Shown here: piece after piece, positions 33,777-42,658 of the stretch
Position numbering within the stretch: position 1 is the stretch's first letter
How the letters are laid out: each line of letters starts with the position of its first letter
Assembly: GCF_943193025.1 (NCBI RefSeq)
Contig: NZ_CALPCQ010000002.1
Span: 59,988 to 123,987, forward strand
From: Lactobacillus agrestimuris
GTDB taxonomy: Bacteria; Bacillota; Bacilli; Lactobacillales; Lactobacillaceae
Direction: 5' to 3'
Length of the DNA stretch: 64,000 nt
The notes under the pieces: generated by a model
What the model was told of the DNA's origin: nothing
The model's database searches: none
Seen by the model: only the letters and a program-made list of their open reading frames with translations
Program-made: the position numbers and the translations under genes

Positions 33777-35396
33777 ATGAAATTTAAGAAGGTATTAACT
33801 GCAGGTGCAGTTGTTTTAACTTCTGCAGCAGCATTAGCTGCCTGTGGCTCAAATAATTCATCATCCGGTGGATCAAAGAAGTCTATCAATTGGGAAGAAA
33901 GTGCCGAAATTCCAACAATGGATATTTCTAAGGCAACCGACGCAACAAGTTTTAACCAACTTGGTAACGTTACTGAAGGTATTTATCGTTTAGGTAAGAA
34001 CAACAAAGTTGAAAATGCTTTGGCAACTTCTACTAAGGTATCAAAAGATGGTAAGACTTGGACCTTCACACTTCGTGATTCAAAATGGTCAAACGGTGAC
34101 AAGTTAACGGCCAAGGACTTCGTCTACTCATGGCGTAGAACTGTAAATCCAAAGACAGCCTCACAATATGCATACCTTTTTGAAGGGATTCATAATGCCA
34201 CAAAAATTTCAGCTGGTAAGGCTCCCGTAAACAGTTTGGGAGTAAAAGCCGAGGGAAATAATAAGCTTGTTGTAACTTTGGATAAGAGAATTCCATACTT
34301 TAAGCTTTTGATGGGATTCCCATTATTCAATCCACAAAATGAAAAAGTGGTTGAAAAGTACGGTTCTAAGTATGGTACTGCTTCTAAATACATGGTTTAC
34401 AATGGACCATTCGTACAAAAGGGCTGGACAGGTTCAAACCTTTCATGGAAACTTCAAAAGAACCCTAACTACTGGGACAAAAAAGCAGTTAAGTTAGATA
34501 CAATTAACTACAGTGTTCAAAAGACTCCATCAACGGCTTATAACTTGTACCAATCAAACAAGATTGATGCAGTAATGCTTGATTCTCAACAAACCAAGAA
34601 TTTGAAGAATCAAAGTGGTTACACATTACGTAATACTGCTGCAACCTTCTATTTACAATACAATCAAAAGAAGAAGTTATTCCAAAACGCTAACTTCCGT
34701 CGCGCAATCTCAATGTCAATCAACAGAAAAGCCTTGGGTAATGCTTTAGGTGGTTCCAACACTCCTGCTGATAGCTTAACTTCAAAGGGTGTTGTTAACT
34801 ATAACGGTAAGGATTGGTCATCAATTGTTGGTAGCAAGGAATATAGTCTATACAATCCTAAGGAAGCACAAAAGCTTTACAAGAAAGCACTTCAAGAAAC
34901 TGGAATCAAGAACCCATCATTCAGTATCCTTTCTGATGATACCGATGCCGGTCAAAAGACAACTGAAACTCTTCAAAGTCAATTAGAAGAAAACTTAAAG
35001 GGATTGAAAGTTAGCGTAAGCAACGTACCATTCAAGACTCGTTTAAGTCGTTCAACTTCCGGTAACTTTGACGTTGTTGTTTCAGGCTGGTCCGCAGACT
35101 TCGCTGATCCAATTTCATTCGTTGATTTGTTCACTTCCAAGAACTCGAACAACAACGGTAAATGGAGCAATGCTCAATACGACAAGTTAATTGCTGATTC
35201 AAAGGTAACTGCAGATACTACTAAGCGTTACGACGATTTAGAAAAATCTGAAAAGATCTTACTTCAAGATCAAGGTATTACTCCTTTGTACTACAAGACC
35301 GAAGCATGGCTCGTTCGTCCAGACATCAAGGGAATTGTATACAACGGTGCAGGACTTAACTATAACTTTAAGAACGCATACGTATCAGGCAATTAA
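33777..35396 (+). CDS. oppA: oligopeptide ABC transporter substrate-binding lipoprotein
   Basis: 539 residues. A lipoprotein signal ends in LAAC (Cys23), followed by a Ser/Asn-rich linker and an SBP_bac_5 domain: SKDGKTWTFTLRDSKWSNGD, DFVYSWRRTVNP, and NPNYWDKKAVKLD in the hinge. It captures extracellular peptides and delivers them to OppBC. Two terminators separate it from oppB, so it can be made in excess over the permease. It is about half-identical by eye to the second binding protein at 39964. Confidence 0.92.
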   Translation: MKFKKVLTAGAVVLTSAAALAACGSNNSSSGGSKKSINWEESAEIPTMDISKATDATSFNQLGNVTEGIYRLGKNNKVENALATSTKVSKDGKTWTFTLRDSKWSNGDKLTAKDFVYSWRRTVNPKTASQYAYLFEGIHNATKISAGKAPVNSLGVKAEGNNKLVVTLDKRIPYFKLLMGFPLFNPQNEKVVEKYGSKYGTASKYMVYNGPFVQKGWTGSNLSWKLQKNPNYWDKKAVKLDTINYSVQKTPSTAYNLYQSNKIDAVMLDSQQTKNLKNQSGYTLRNTAATFYLQYNQKKKLFQNANFRRAISMSINRKALGNALGGSNTPADSLTSKGVVNYNGKDWSSIVGSKEYSLYNPKEAQKLYKKALQETGIKNPSFSILSDDTDAGQKTTETLQSQLEENLKGLKVSVSNVPFKTRLSRSTSGNFDVVVSGWSADFADPISFVDLFTSKNSNNNGKWSNAQYDKLIADSKVTADTTKRYDDLEKSEKILLQDQGITPLYYKTEAWLVRPDIKGIVYNGAGLNYNFKNAYVSGN

Positions 35397-35413
35397 GAGT
35401 AGTTTTATAAGCG

Positions 35414-35448
35414 AAAAGGGTAACTGCAAGAAGATGGTTGCCTTTTTT
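35414..35448 (+). terminator. intrinsic terminator after oppA
   Basis: AAAAGGGTAAC / GGTTGCCTTTTTT stem with one bulge, 12-base loop and T tail, 17 bases after the stop codon. Confidence 0.78.
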
Positions 35449-35540
35449 GTTAAAAACGTTAAAATTTTGAAGAAAAAACAGTGTAGAGATAAAGCATAAC
35501 TTCAAGAATACTGGAAATGAGTTAAATAACAAACAAGATT

Positions 35541-35581
35541 AAAAAAATAGGAAAAGAAAACGCTTTTTCTCCTATTTTTTT
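35541..35581 (+). terminator. second terminator between oppA and oppB
   Basis: AAAAATAGGAAAAG / CTTTTTCTCCTATTTTTTT stem with a small mismatch. It separates oppA from oppBCDF, which has a TATAAT shortly downstream. Confidence 0.7.
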
Positions 35582-35663
35582 AATTTTTATATAGATTTTA
35601 TCTATTTGATTGGCTATAATAAGAAAAAAATTAAAATCATAGTAAAAATGAGGAGCGGAAAAT

Positions 35664-36593
35664 ATGACAAGATACTTACTTAAACGTATATTCTACATGA
35701 TCCTCACTTTGTTTATTGTGGCAACTATCACTTTCTTCTTAATGAAATTGATGCCAGGTTCGCCATACGCAAATGAAGCGAAGATGACACCAACTCAGTT
35801 GGAAATTATGAATAAACAATATGGTCTTAATAAACCGATTTGGGAGCAGTACCTGATCTATATTGGTGGGATGCTTCATGGTGACTTTGGAACATCTTTC
35901 CAATACAGTAACCAACCAGTATCAAGTTTGATTTCTGCCCGTTTAGGTGTTTCAGTTCAACTTGGACTTCAAGCCCTAATCTTTGGTGTAGTTGTCGGTG
36001 TATTCGTTGGCGCAATTGCCGCAATGAAGCAAGGAACATGGGCTGACTCAACTGCAACGGTTTTTGCAATTATCGGTAAGTCAGTTCCTAACTTCGTTTT
36101 AGCAGTAATTTTACAATACTATATTGGTCTTAAACTTGGTTGGTTCCCAATTGCAGGTTGGGGTTCATTCTCACAGACTATTTTACCAACACTTGCCTTA
36201 TCAGTGGGGCCGCTTGCGGAAACAGCCAGATTTATTAGAACAAGTATGGTTGATACTTTAAGTAGTGATTACATTGAATTAGGTAAGGCCAAAGGTCTTT
36301 CAAGAACTGAAGTAATTAGAAAGCACGCAATGCGTAACTCAATGATCCCACTTGTAACTTTAATCGGACCATATGCAGTAGCGCTGATGACTGGGTCAAT
36401 GGTTATTGAAAATATCTTTAACATCCCTGGAATTGGTGAACAATTTGTTAAGTCAATCTTAACCAACGACTACCCAACAATCATGGGTGTAACAATGGTC
36501 TACTGTGTGGGATTAGTAGTAATCTTATTGATCACAGATATTATTTACGGATTAATTGATCCAAGAATTAGATTAACGGAAAAGGAGGCCTAA
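35664..36593 (+). CDS. oppB: oligopeptide ABC transporter permease OppB
   Basis: 309 residues, six TM segments, with the DppB/OppB N-terminus (YLLKRIFYMILTLFIVATI) and GSPY loop. The EAA coupling motif near residues 200-220 reads ELGKAKGLSRTEVIRKHAMRN. It forms the peptide channel with OppC. A GAGGAGCGG ribosome site precedes the start. The stop is four bases before oppC, and the next ribosome site lies inside the last codons, so translation is coupled. Confidence 0.93.
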   Translation: MTRYLLKRIFYMILTLFIVATITFFLMKLMPGSPYANEAKMTPTQLEIMNKQYGLNKPIWEQYLIYIGGMLHGDFGTSFQYSNQPVSSLISARLGVSVQLGLQALIFGVVVGVFVGAIAAMKQGTWADSTATVFAIIGKSVPNFVLAVILQYYIGLKLGWFPIAGWGSFSQTILPTLALSVGPLAETARFIRTSMVDTLSSDYIELGKAKGLSRTEVIRKHAMRNSMIPLVTLIGPYAVALMTGSMVIENIFNIPGIGEQFVKSILTNDYPTIMGVTMVYCVGLVVILLITDIIYGLIDPRIRLTEKEA

Positions 36594-36597
36594 CTTT

Positions 36598-37629
36598 ATG
36601 AATGAAGAAGATTTAAAGCTTAGCCCAGACGCCTTTGAACCTTTGACAAAGGATGAACGTGAAGATAGTGAAAAAATTGCTGGTCCATCATTGTCATTCG
36701 GTCAAAACGTTTGGATTAGATTCAAACAACGTAAAGCGGCAGTCATTTCCGCAATTATTATTATCTTAATGATGGTTATTGCTTTTGGTTCAACGCCATT
36801 CATTAACAACTCTACTTTAGTTAAATCACATCCCCAATACGCTAACTTACCACCAAAAATTCCTGGCTTTGGTGCTATTAACGGACTTAATGGTAAGCTT
36901 AAGCAAAACGGTCAATGGGTTGATGCCTATGCTCAAAACAACGTTCCAAAAGATAAATACTTTATTGCCGGAACCGACTACTTAGGTCGTCCACTTGGTC
37001 AAAGAATTATTTACGGTACTAAAATTTCATTAATTGTTGCTTTAGTTGCTGCCTTCTTCGACTTAACCATTGGGGTTCTATACGGAGTTATTTCTGGATG
37101 GAAAGGCGGCGGAGTTGATAATGTGATGCAGAGGATTATTGAAATTATCTCATCAGTACCAAACTTAATCATCGCTGTTTTAATGTTAGTTGTTTTAAAA
37201 CCAGGTATTACTTCAATTATCATCGCAATTGCCATTTCTTCATGGACAACGATGGCTCGTCAGGTTAGAGCTGAGACCTTGAGTCTTAAGAATGAAGAAT
37301 ATGTGCTTGCTGCTAGATCACTTGGTGAATCTTCAAGTAAGATTGCTTGGAAGCACTTGATTCCAAATCTTTCAAGTATCATTATTATTCAAACTATGTA
37401 CACTATCCCAAGTGCCATCTTCTTCGAAGCTTTCTTGAGTTTCATTGGTATTGGTATTTCTGCACCACAAACTTCACTTGGTGTACTCCTTAACGAAGGT
37501 CAAAAGAATTTCCAATTCTTGCCATACCAAATGTGGATTCCGGCAATTGTCTTGTGTATTTTGATGATTGCTTTTAACTTGCTTGGTGACGGTTTACGTG
37601 ATGCCTTTGACCCACGTGGACAACGTTAG
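36598..37629 (+). CDS. oppC: oligopeptide ABC transporter permease OppC
   Basis: 343 residues. It has the cytosolic N-terminal tail of OppC, a first TM near residues 45-65, then an extracellular loop (FIAGTDYLGRPLGQRIIYGT, where the family has GTDxLGRD). Four to five further helices carry the EAA motif LAARSLGESSSKIAWKHLIP, and the end is GDGLRDAFDPR. An AAGGAGG site lies 10 bases before the ATG. It partners OppB; the oppD ribosome site overlaps its stop codon. Confidence 0.93.
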   Translation: MNEEDLKLSPDAFEPLTKDEREDSEKIAGPSLSFGQNVWIRFKQRKAAVISAIIIILMMVIAFGSTPFINNSTLVKSHPQYANLPPKIPGFGAINGLNGKLKQNGQWVDAYAQNNVPKDKYFIAGTDYLGRPLGQRIIYGTKISLIVALVAAFFDLTIGVLYGVISGWKGGGVDNVMQRIIEIISSVPNLIIAVLMLVVLKPGITSIIIAIAISSWTTMARQVRAETLSLKNEEYVLAARSLGESSSKIAWKHLIPNLSSIIIIQTMYTIPSAIFFEAFLSFIGIGISAPQTSLGVLLNEGQKNFQFLPYQMWIPAIVLCILMIAFNLLGDGLRDAFDPRGQR

Positions 37630-37639
37630 GAGGACTTTC

Positions 37640-38695
37640 ATGCCAGAAAAAATTTTAGATGTAAAAAATTTACAAATCGACTTTAATACATACGCTGGTG
37701 AAGTTAAGGCCATCCGTGATGTGAGTTTCCATTTAAACAAAGGTGAAACTTTAGCTATCGTAGGTGAATCAGGTTCGGGTAAGTCAGTAACTACTAGAAG
37801 TATTATTGGACTTCTTGCTAAAAATGCTAACGTAGTTGGCGGTGAAATTAACTTTCATGGAGAGAACCTGTTAGAAGCTTCAGAAAAGGATATGCAAAAT
37901 ATCCGTGGTAATGAAATTTCAATGATTTTCCAGGATCCAATGACTTCACTTGATCCAACTATGAAAATTGGTCAACAAATAGCCGAGCCTTTGATTAAGC
38001 ATAAGGGCGCATCCAAAAAAGAAGCTTGGGCTAAGGCACTTGAAATGATGAAGGCTGTTGGAATTCCTGATGCTGATAAAAGAATTAACCAATATCCACA
38101 TCAATTCTCAGGTGGTATGCGTCAAAGAATTGTTATTGCAATCGCGCTTATCTGTGAACCTGAAATTTTACTTGCAGATGAACCAACGACTGCTCTTGAT
38201 GTAACCGTTCAAGCTGAAATTTTGGATTTGATGAAAGATTTACAAAAGCGTATTAAAACCTCAATTATTTTCATCACTCACGACTTGGGTGTTGTTGCAG
38301 GGATGGCTGATCGTGTGGCCGTAATGTATGCTGGGGAAATTTTGGAATATGGTACGGTTGATGATATTTTCTTTGATCCGCAACATCCATATACTTGGGG
38401 ATTAATTAACTCAATGCCAACTTTGGACAGTGATACTTTAGAATCAATTCCAGGTACGCCACCAGATCTTTTGGATCCACCTAAGGGAGATCCATTTGCG
38501 CCAAGAAATAAGTATGCAATGAAGATCGACATTGAAAGAAAGCCACCGTTTTTCAAAGTTTCTGATACTCACTATGCAGCAACTTGGCTTCTTGCACCAG
38601 GCGCGCCAAAGGTTGAGCCACCACTAGAAATTCAAAGACGATGGAAGAAATATGCTTTGATGAAGAAAGATCATGAATTAGTATCAGAAAATTAG
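37640..38695 (+). CDS. oppD: oligopeptide ABC transporter ATP-binding protein OppD
   Basis: 351 residues. The ATG at 37640 follows AGGAGGAC; the longer open frame back to 37568 lies inside oppC and is not used. Walker A is GESGSGKS near 41-48, the signature reads FSGGMRQR, and Walker B ILLADEPT. The C-terminal oligo_HPY extension (PGTPPDLLDPPKGDPFAPR) lacks the usual Cys residues of the OppD iron-sulfur-type motif. It powers uptake with OppF. Confidence 0.92.
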   Translation: MPEKILDVKNLQIDFNTYAGEVKAIRDVSFHLNKGETLAIVGESGSGKSVTTRSIIGLLAKNANVVGGEINFHGENLLEASEKDMQNIRGNEISMIFQDPMTSLDPTMKIGQQIAEPLIKHKGASKKEAWAKALEMMKAVGIPDADKRINQYPHQFSGGMRQRIVIAIALICEPEILLADEPTTALDVTVQAEILDLMKDLQKRIKTSIIFITHDLGVVAGMADRVAVMYAGEILEYGTVDDIFFDPQHPYTWGLINSMPTLDSDTLESIPGTPPDLLDPPKGDPFAPRNKYAMKIDIERKPPFFKVSDTHYAATWLLAPGAPKVEPPLEIQRRWKKYALMKKDHELVSEN

Positions 38696-38716
38696 TCACA
38701 GCAAAGGAGATTATGT

Positions 38717-39661
38717 ATGCCAGAAAAGAAGAAAATTTTACAGGTAAAGCACCTCAAACAGTACTTTAAAAATGGCCGAGTAACTACTAAAGCTGTTGAT
38801 GATGTAAGTTTTGATATTTATGAAGGTGAAACCTTTGGACTTGTAGGTGAATCAGGTTCAGGTAAGACCACTACTGGTCGTTCAATTTTACAATTATATA
38901 AACCAACTGATGGCGAAGTAATATTTGAAGATAAGAATGTTGAGAACCTTAAGTCTCGTGATGAGAAATTGAAGTTTCGTCGGGATGCTCAAATGATCTT
39001 TCAAGATCCATATGCTTCACTAAATCCTAGAATGACAGTTGAAGATATTATTGCTGAAGGTCTTGATATTCACCATTTGGTTAACAGTAAAGAAGAACGA
39101 CGTCAGCGTGTAGAGGAATTGCTTGAGGAGGTTGGGTTGAATAAAAATCATGCTAGCCGTTTCCCACACGAATTCTCTGGTGGTCAGCGGCAAAGAATCG
39201 GGATTGCGCGTGCACTTGCCGTTCAACCTAAATTTATCGTAGCTGATGAACCAATTTCTGCTCTTGATGTATCAATTCAGGCTCAAGTAGTTAACCTAAT
39301 GATTGATTTGCAAAAAAAGCAGGGCTTAACTTACTTATTTATTGCTCATGATTTATCTATGGTTAAGTTTATTTCAGATCGTATCGGAGTTATGCACTTT
39401 GGTAAATTGCTTGAAGTTGGAACTGCTGATGATGTATATGATCGTCCGCTTCATGATTACACTAAGAGCCTAATTTCAGCTGTTCCGATTCCCGATCCTG
39501 AAATTGAACGTAAGCGTAAGAGGATTCAATATGACTCTCAAAAAGAAGAAATGGACGGAAAAGAGCGTACAATGCATGAAATTACCCCAGGACACTATGT
39601 TCGTTGTAGCGAAGATGAGGTAGAACATTACAAAGAAGTTGCGGCCAGTTACAAAAAATAA
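38717..39661 (+). CDS. oppF: oligopeptide ABC transporter ATP-binding protein OppF
   Basis: 314 residues. Walker A GESGSGKT, signature FSGGQRQRIGIARAL, Walker B FIVADEP, D-loop SALD, then the oligo_HPY tail (KRIQYDSQKEEMDG, ending in HYVRCSEDE with one Cys). An AAGGAG site lies before the ATG. It is the last gene of oppBCDF; a new promoter begins ten bases after its stop. Confidence 0.92.
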   Translation: MPEKKKILQVKHLKQYFKNGRVTTKAVDDVSFDIYEGETFGLVGESGSGKTTTGRSILQLYKPTDGEVIFEDKNVENLKSRDEKLKFRRDAQMIFQDPYASLNPRMTVEDIIAEGLDIHHLVNSKEERRQRVEELLEEVGLNKNHASRFPHEFSGGQRQRIGIARALAVQPKFIVADEPISALDVSIQAQVVNLMIDLQKKQGLTYLFIAHDLSMVKFISDRIGVMHFGKLLEVGTADDVYDRPLHDYTKSLISAVPIPDPEIERKRKRIQYDSQKEEMDGKERTMHEITPGHYVRCSEDEVEHYKEVAASYKK

Positions 39662-39670
39662 GGAAAATGC

Positions 39671-39699
39671 TTGACATAAAAAAATCAATAAGTTATGAT
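39671..39699 (+). promoter_or_regulatory. strong sigma-A promoter of the oppA2 leader
   Basis: TTGACA (consensus), 17-base spacer, TATGAT. It begins ten bases after the oppF stop codon, so oppA2 has its own start site. Confidence 0.75.
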
Positions 39700-39741
39700 C
39701 TAACTTGTAATTAATAAGTGAACACAAAGGAGATGAATCGC

Positions 39742-39858
39742 ATGTTGTTAGCAAGTCAAATGAGAAAGAATAGAGAATGTTGTTGCACTAGCTGCATCTT
39801 ATTTGACGTGCCCAATGTGCAGAGCATCCCTCATAATATTGTTTCGATAAATATTTAA
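39742..39858 (+). CDS. 38-residue Cys-rich leader peptide upstream of oppA2
   Basis: A short ORF with AAAGGAG nine bases before its ATG. It reads MLLASQMRKNRECCCTSC at its start, with three consecutive Cys codons (TGT TGT TGC) and a fourth three codons later. It lies between a consensus promoter and an intrinsic terminator that directly precedes oppA2. This is the architecture of a transcription-attenuation leader peptide in which ribosome stalling at Cys codons would report Cys-tRNA level. No family match is claimed and I did not identify a convincing antiterminator pairing. Confidence 0.6.
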   Translation: MLLASQMRKNRECCCTSCILFDVPNVQSIPHNIVSINI

Positions 39859-39891
39859 TTATCCAATTAGTATTTAAGTGAATAATATCAA

Positions 39892-39936
39892 AGAAGCGAG
39901 CTTGTAGTACGTTGAGTACTGCGGCTCGCTTTTTGT
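39892..39936 (+). terminator. intrinsic terminator/attenuator in the oppA2 leader
   Basis: AAGCGAGC and GTAGTAC pair with GTACTGC and GCTCGCTT (about 16 bp, one small bulge, GTTGA loop), followed by a T run. It ends about 28 bases before the oppA2 start codon, leaving no room for another promoter. oppA2 therefore requires read-through. Confidence 0.85.
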
Positions 39937-39963
39937 ATTGTATTTTTTTAAGGAGAAAACCTG

Positions 39964-41607
39964 ATGGTTAAATTTAAGACATTCGCTGCTGGTTTAGTTA
40001 CTGTTTCTGCTGGATTAATTCTTGCAGCTTGCGGCAACAATTCAAGTCAAGGTTCAGCAACTGACAATAAAACTTTGAATCTAAGTACTACTGCACCACT
40101 TGATACCATTGATATCAGTAAGTCAACCGGTTATGGTCAGACCGGTAATGTATTTGAAAGCTTCTATCGCCTAGGTGAAAAGGGTAAGGTTACACCAGGA
40201 CTTGCTGAATCTGGTAAGGTTTCAAAAGATGGTAAGACCTGGACCTTCAAGATTAGAAATGCTAAATGGTCAAATGGCGATCCAATCACTGCCCAAGACT
40301 TCGTTTACTCATGGCATAGAAGCTTGAATCCTAAAACTGCTTCCCCATATTCATACTTGTTTAGTGGTGTTAAAAATGCTGATGCGGCAATTGCTGGTAA
40401 AAAGAGCTTAGACTCAGTTGGAATTAAGGCCCCTGATAAAAAGACTGTAGTGGTTCAATTAGATCGTCCAATTGCTTACTTCAAGGTTTTGATGGCATAC
40501 CCACTCTTTGGACCTCAAAATGAAAAAGTGGTTAAGAAGTATGGCAGTAAATATGCTACTAAGGCTCAATATCAAGTCTACTCAGGACCATTTAAGATTA
40601 CTGGCTGGAACGGAACTAACGATACCTGGTCTTTTGAAAAGAATAAGAATTATTGGGACAAGGATGTAGTGAAGTTAAACAAGATTAACTATCAGGTAGT
40701 AAAGTCAAATAATACTGGCTATCAATTATATCAACAAGGTAAGTTGGATTTAACTCCCTTATCAAGTGAGCAAGTTAAGAACTTACGCTCAAATAAGGAC
40801 TTTAAAGAATACCCATATTCACTTGTACGTTTCTTGATGTACAACTTCAAGGATAAGAATGTCGTTAATAATAAGGCCTTGAACAACCGCAATATTCGCC
40901 TAGCATTATCACTTTCAATTGATCGAAATGTTGTTACTAAGAAGATCTTAGGTAATGGTTCAACTCTTCCTACTGGATTTGTTGCAAGTGATTTAGCCGA
41001 AAATCCAACTACTGGTGTTGATTTTGCTAAGTCGCAAAAGGTTAGAAATACTGTTGATTATAAGCCAGAATTAGCCAAGAAATATTGGAAAAAGGGCTTA
41101 AAGGAAATTGGTCAAAAGAGTTTAACCTTTAATCTTCTTGCTTCAAATGATGAAGCTGATAGTGAACAATTGAGTCAATATTTGCAATCTCAATGGATTA
41201 AACACTTAAAGGGCATCAAGATCAATGTTGATAATATCCCTGAAAAATCAGCTGATAGTCGTGCCAATAATGGTGACTTCGATCTTTATCTCTCACATTG
41301 GGGTGGTGACTTCAATGATCCAATGACCTTCATGCAAATTCCAATGACCGGTACCTCATACAATCATGGTAAGTGGTCAGACAAGCAATATGATAAGTTA
41401 GTTAATCGCGGAGCAAATGAAGATGCCAATGATGTTAATAAACGCTGGAATGATCTAGTTAAGGCAGCTAAGATTGTTAACAGTGAACAAGCGATTACTC
41501 CAATTTATCAACAGACAACTTCATATTTACAAAATCCAAGAGTGCACGGAATTATTCATAATACTGCTGGTACTCAATGGAGTTACAAATATGCCTATAT
41601 AAAATAG
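39964..41607 (+). CDS. second oligopeptide-binding lipoprotein OppA2
   Basis: 547 residues. The lipobox ends LAAC (Cys23) and an SBP_bac_5 domain follows (SKDGKTWTFKIRNAKWSNGD, DFVYSWHRSLNP, NKNYWDKDVVKLN). It is a paralogue of the OppA at 33777 and probably shares the OppBCDF permease with a different peptide preference. It is controlled separately by a promoter plus Cys-codon leader and terminator. Its function could therefore be uptake of cysteine-containing peptides (inference). It ends with its own terminator. Confidence 0.9.
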   Translation: MVKFKTFAAGLVTVSAGLILAACGNNSSQGSATDNKTLNLSTTAPLDTIDISKSTGYGQTGNVFESFYRLGEKGKVTPGLAESGKVSKDGKTWTFKIRNAKWSNGDPITAQDFVYSWHRSLNPKTASPYSYLFSGVKNADAAIAGKKSLDSVGIKAPDKKTVVVQLDRPIAYFKVLMAYPLFGPQNEKVVKKYGSKYATKAQYQVYSGPFKITGWNGTNDTWSFEKNKNYWDKDVVKLNKINYQVVKSNNTGYQLYQQGKLDLTPLSSEQVKNLRSNKDFKEYPYSLVRFLMYNFKDKNVVNNKALNNRNIRLALSLSIDRNVVTKKILGNGSTLPTGFVASDLAENPTTGVDFAKSQKVRNTVDYKPELAKKYWKKGLKEIGQKSLTFNLLASNDEADSEQLSQYLQSQWIKHLKGIKINVDNIPEKSADSRANNGDFDLYLSHWGGDFNDPMTFMQIPMTGTSYNHGKWSDKQYDKLVNRGANEDANDVNKRWNDLVKAAKIVNSEQAITPIYQQTTSYLQNPRVHGIIHNTAGTQWSYKYAYIK

Positions 41608-41644
41608 TAGAAAAAGAAAATTTATTGATACCCAGTAAGATAAA

Positions 41645-41680
41645 ACAAATAGCGTGTTCGTAATGAACACGCTATTTATG
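41645..41680 (+). terminator. intrinsic terminator after oppA2
   Basis: AAATAGCGTGTTC / GAACACGCTATTT, a perfect 13-bp stem with a GTAAT loop. Confidence 0.85.
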
Positions 41681-41816
41681 TGCAAATTAAAATTAATAGA
41701 ATTTGCAATTTTTATACATTATGTTTTCAAAGCAACCTTAGTCTATACCAATTTAAGCATAGAGCAATAAGTTTGTTAAGATCTCTATAAAGGTATATGT
41801 TATTTAATATTTGATT

Positions 41817-41904
41817 ATAAAAGGGAGTCAAGAATTAACTCCCTTCACGTATTAAAAAGCACAGTTGATATCACCTATCAACGTATACTAGTATAACATA
41901 CGTT
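41817..41904 (-). other. operator-like inverted repeat, orphan ribosome site and terminator without a gene
   Basis: The 570-base gap 41608-42174 holds no credible ORF. On the minus strand there is an inverted repeat AACGTAT / ATACGTT around GTATACTAGTATA (41880-41904), then AGGTGAT, a GTG that runs only five codons, and a hairpin AAGGGAGT / ACTCCCTT with TTTT (41817-41845). It reads like the ends of a small autoregulated operon whose coding part has been deleted. Speculative. Confidence 0.3.
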
Positions 41905-42079
41905 ATTTACCATTTGAATAAGTTCACATTTTAATAACCTTAGTTATTGAATACACTTATGTGTTATTCTAATGTACTCTAAAATAAACTATATATTTAA
42001 TAAAATAACAAGCAAAAATTATAGAAAATAGATATTTGCATTGAAGTTTTACAATTTCTAAAACTTTTTCACAAAATCC

Positions 42080-42552
42080 CTTGCATTGAATAACAGGTGT
42101 TATATAATAATATATGTCAAGGGGATATGAAAGATCCCAAGAGTTAAATTAGTGAAGATATAGAGGTATTTAAAATGAAGAAGTTAGTTAAGGTTGTTTC
42201 AAGTGTAGTTATCGCATTAAGCTTTGCAGGTATGGGTAGTCAAGTTGTTAGTGCAGCAACAGCACCACTTGCACCAGCACAAGTAGCGCCAACAGATCCA
42301 GCAATTAAGAAGGGTCAAAAGATTATGGTAGTTGTAAAAGACACAAAGAAGCAAACCGTTTCTGTATACAACGCAAAAGCAGAAAAGACTAATAAGTCAG
42401 TTAAGATGGGTTCAGAATACACTGCAAAAGCTGTAAAGAAGGTTAACGGTAAGAAGATCGTTAAAGTTTCAAATGGTAAGTGGTTGAACACTAAGGACGT
42501 TACTCAAGATTAATTAACGGGGATCAATTAATTTAGTAATTTTAAATATCAA
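42080..42552 (+). repeat. 473-bp direct repeat, copy 2
   Basis: A near-identical copy of 33004-33476 at a constant offset of 9,076 bases, with the same promoter (TTGCAT at 42081, TATAAT at 42103), leader hairpin, gene and 3' flank. Confidence 0.92.
42175..42513 (+). CDS. small secreted SLAP-domain protein, copy 2
   Basis: 112 residues: signal peptide, short Ala/Pro linker and one SLAP/SH3-like wall-binding repeat. It differs from the first copy only at AATAPLAP versus AATVALAP; most other nucleotide changes are synonymous. That pattern indicates purifying selection or recent gene conversion, so both copies are probably functional. It lies at the junction between the opp region and an accessory island. 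Confidence 0.78.
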   Translation: MKKLVKVVSSVVIALSFAGMGSQVVSAATAPLAPAQVAPTDPAIKKGQKIMVVVKDTKKQTVSVYNAKAEKTNKSVKMGSEYTAKAVKKVNGKKIVKVSNGKWLNTKDVTQD

Positions 42553-42625
42553 TTTAATACTCTGGATAGGGAATAAGCGGAAGATGATTCTTTCACTTTT
42601 TATTTTTGCCATTTTTAGGTATAAA

Positions 42626-42658
42626 AATCTCACTCTAAAAGTTTAATAGAGTGAGATT
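42626..42658 (-). terminator. intrinsic terminator overlapping the end of the broken coiled-coil ORF
   Basis: AATCTCACTCTA / TAGAGTGAGATT, a 12-bp stem. On the minus strand it is followed by TTTTTAT; the plus strand has GTTTTG. Confidence 0.7.

Noticed and set aside
39476..39754. Minus-strand frame overlapping the end of oppF and the oppA2 leader
   Set aside because: It is antisense to oppF, has Phe/Leu-rich shadow composition and no ribosome site.
33004..42552. Possibility that the repeats are IS-element ends making the opp block a composite transposon
   Set aside because: The repeats contain a SLAP gene with normal promoter and no transposase or terminal inverted repeats, so duplication or gene conversion explains them better.
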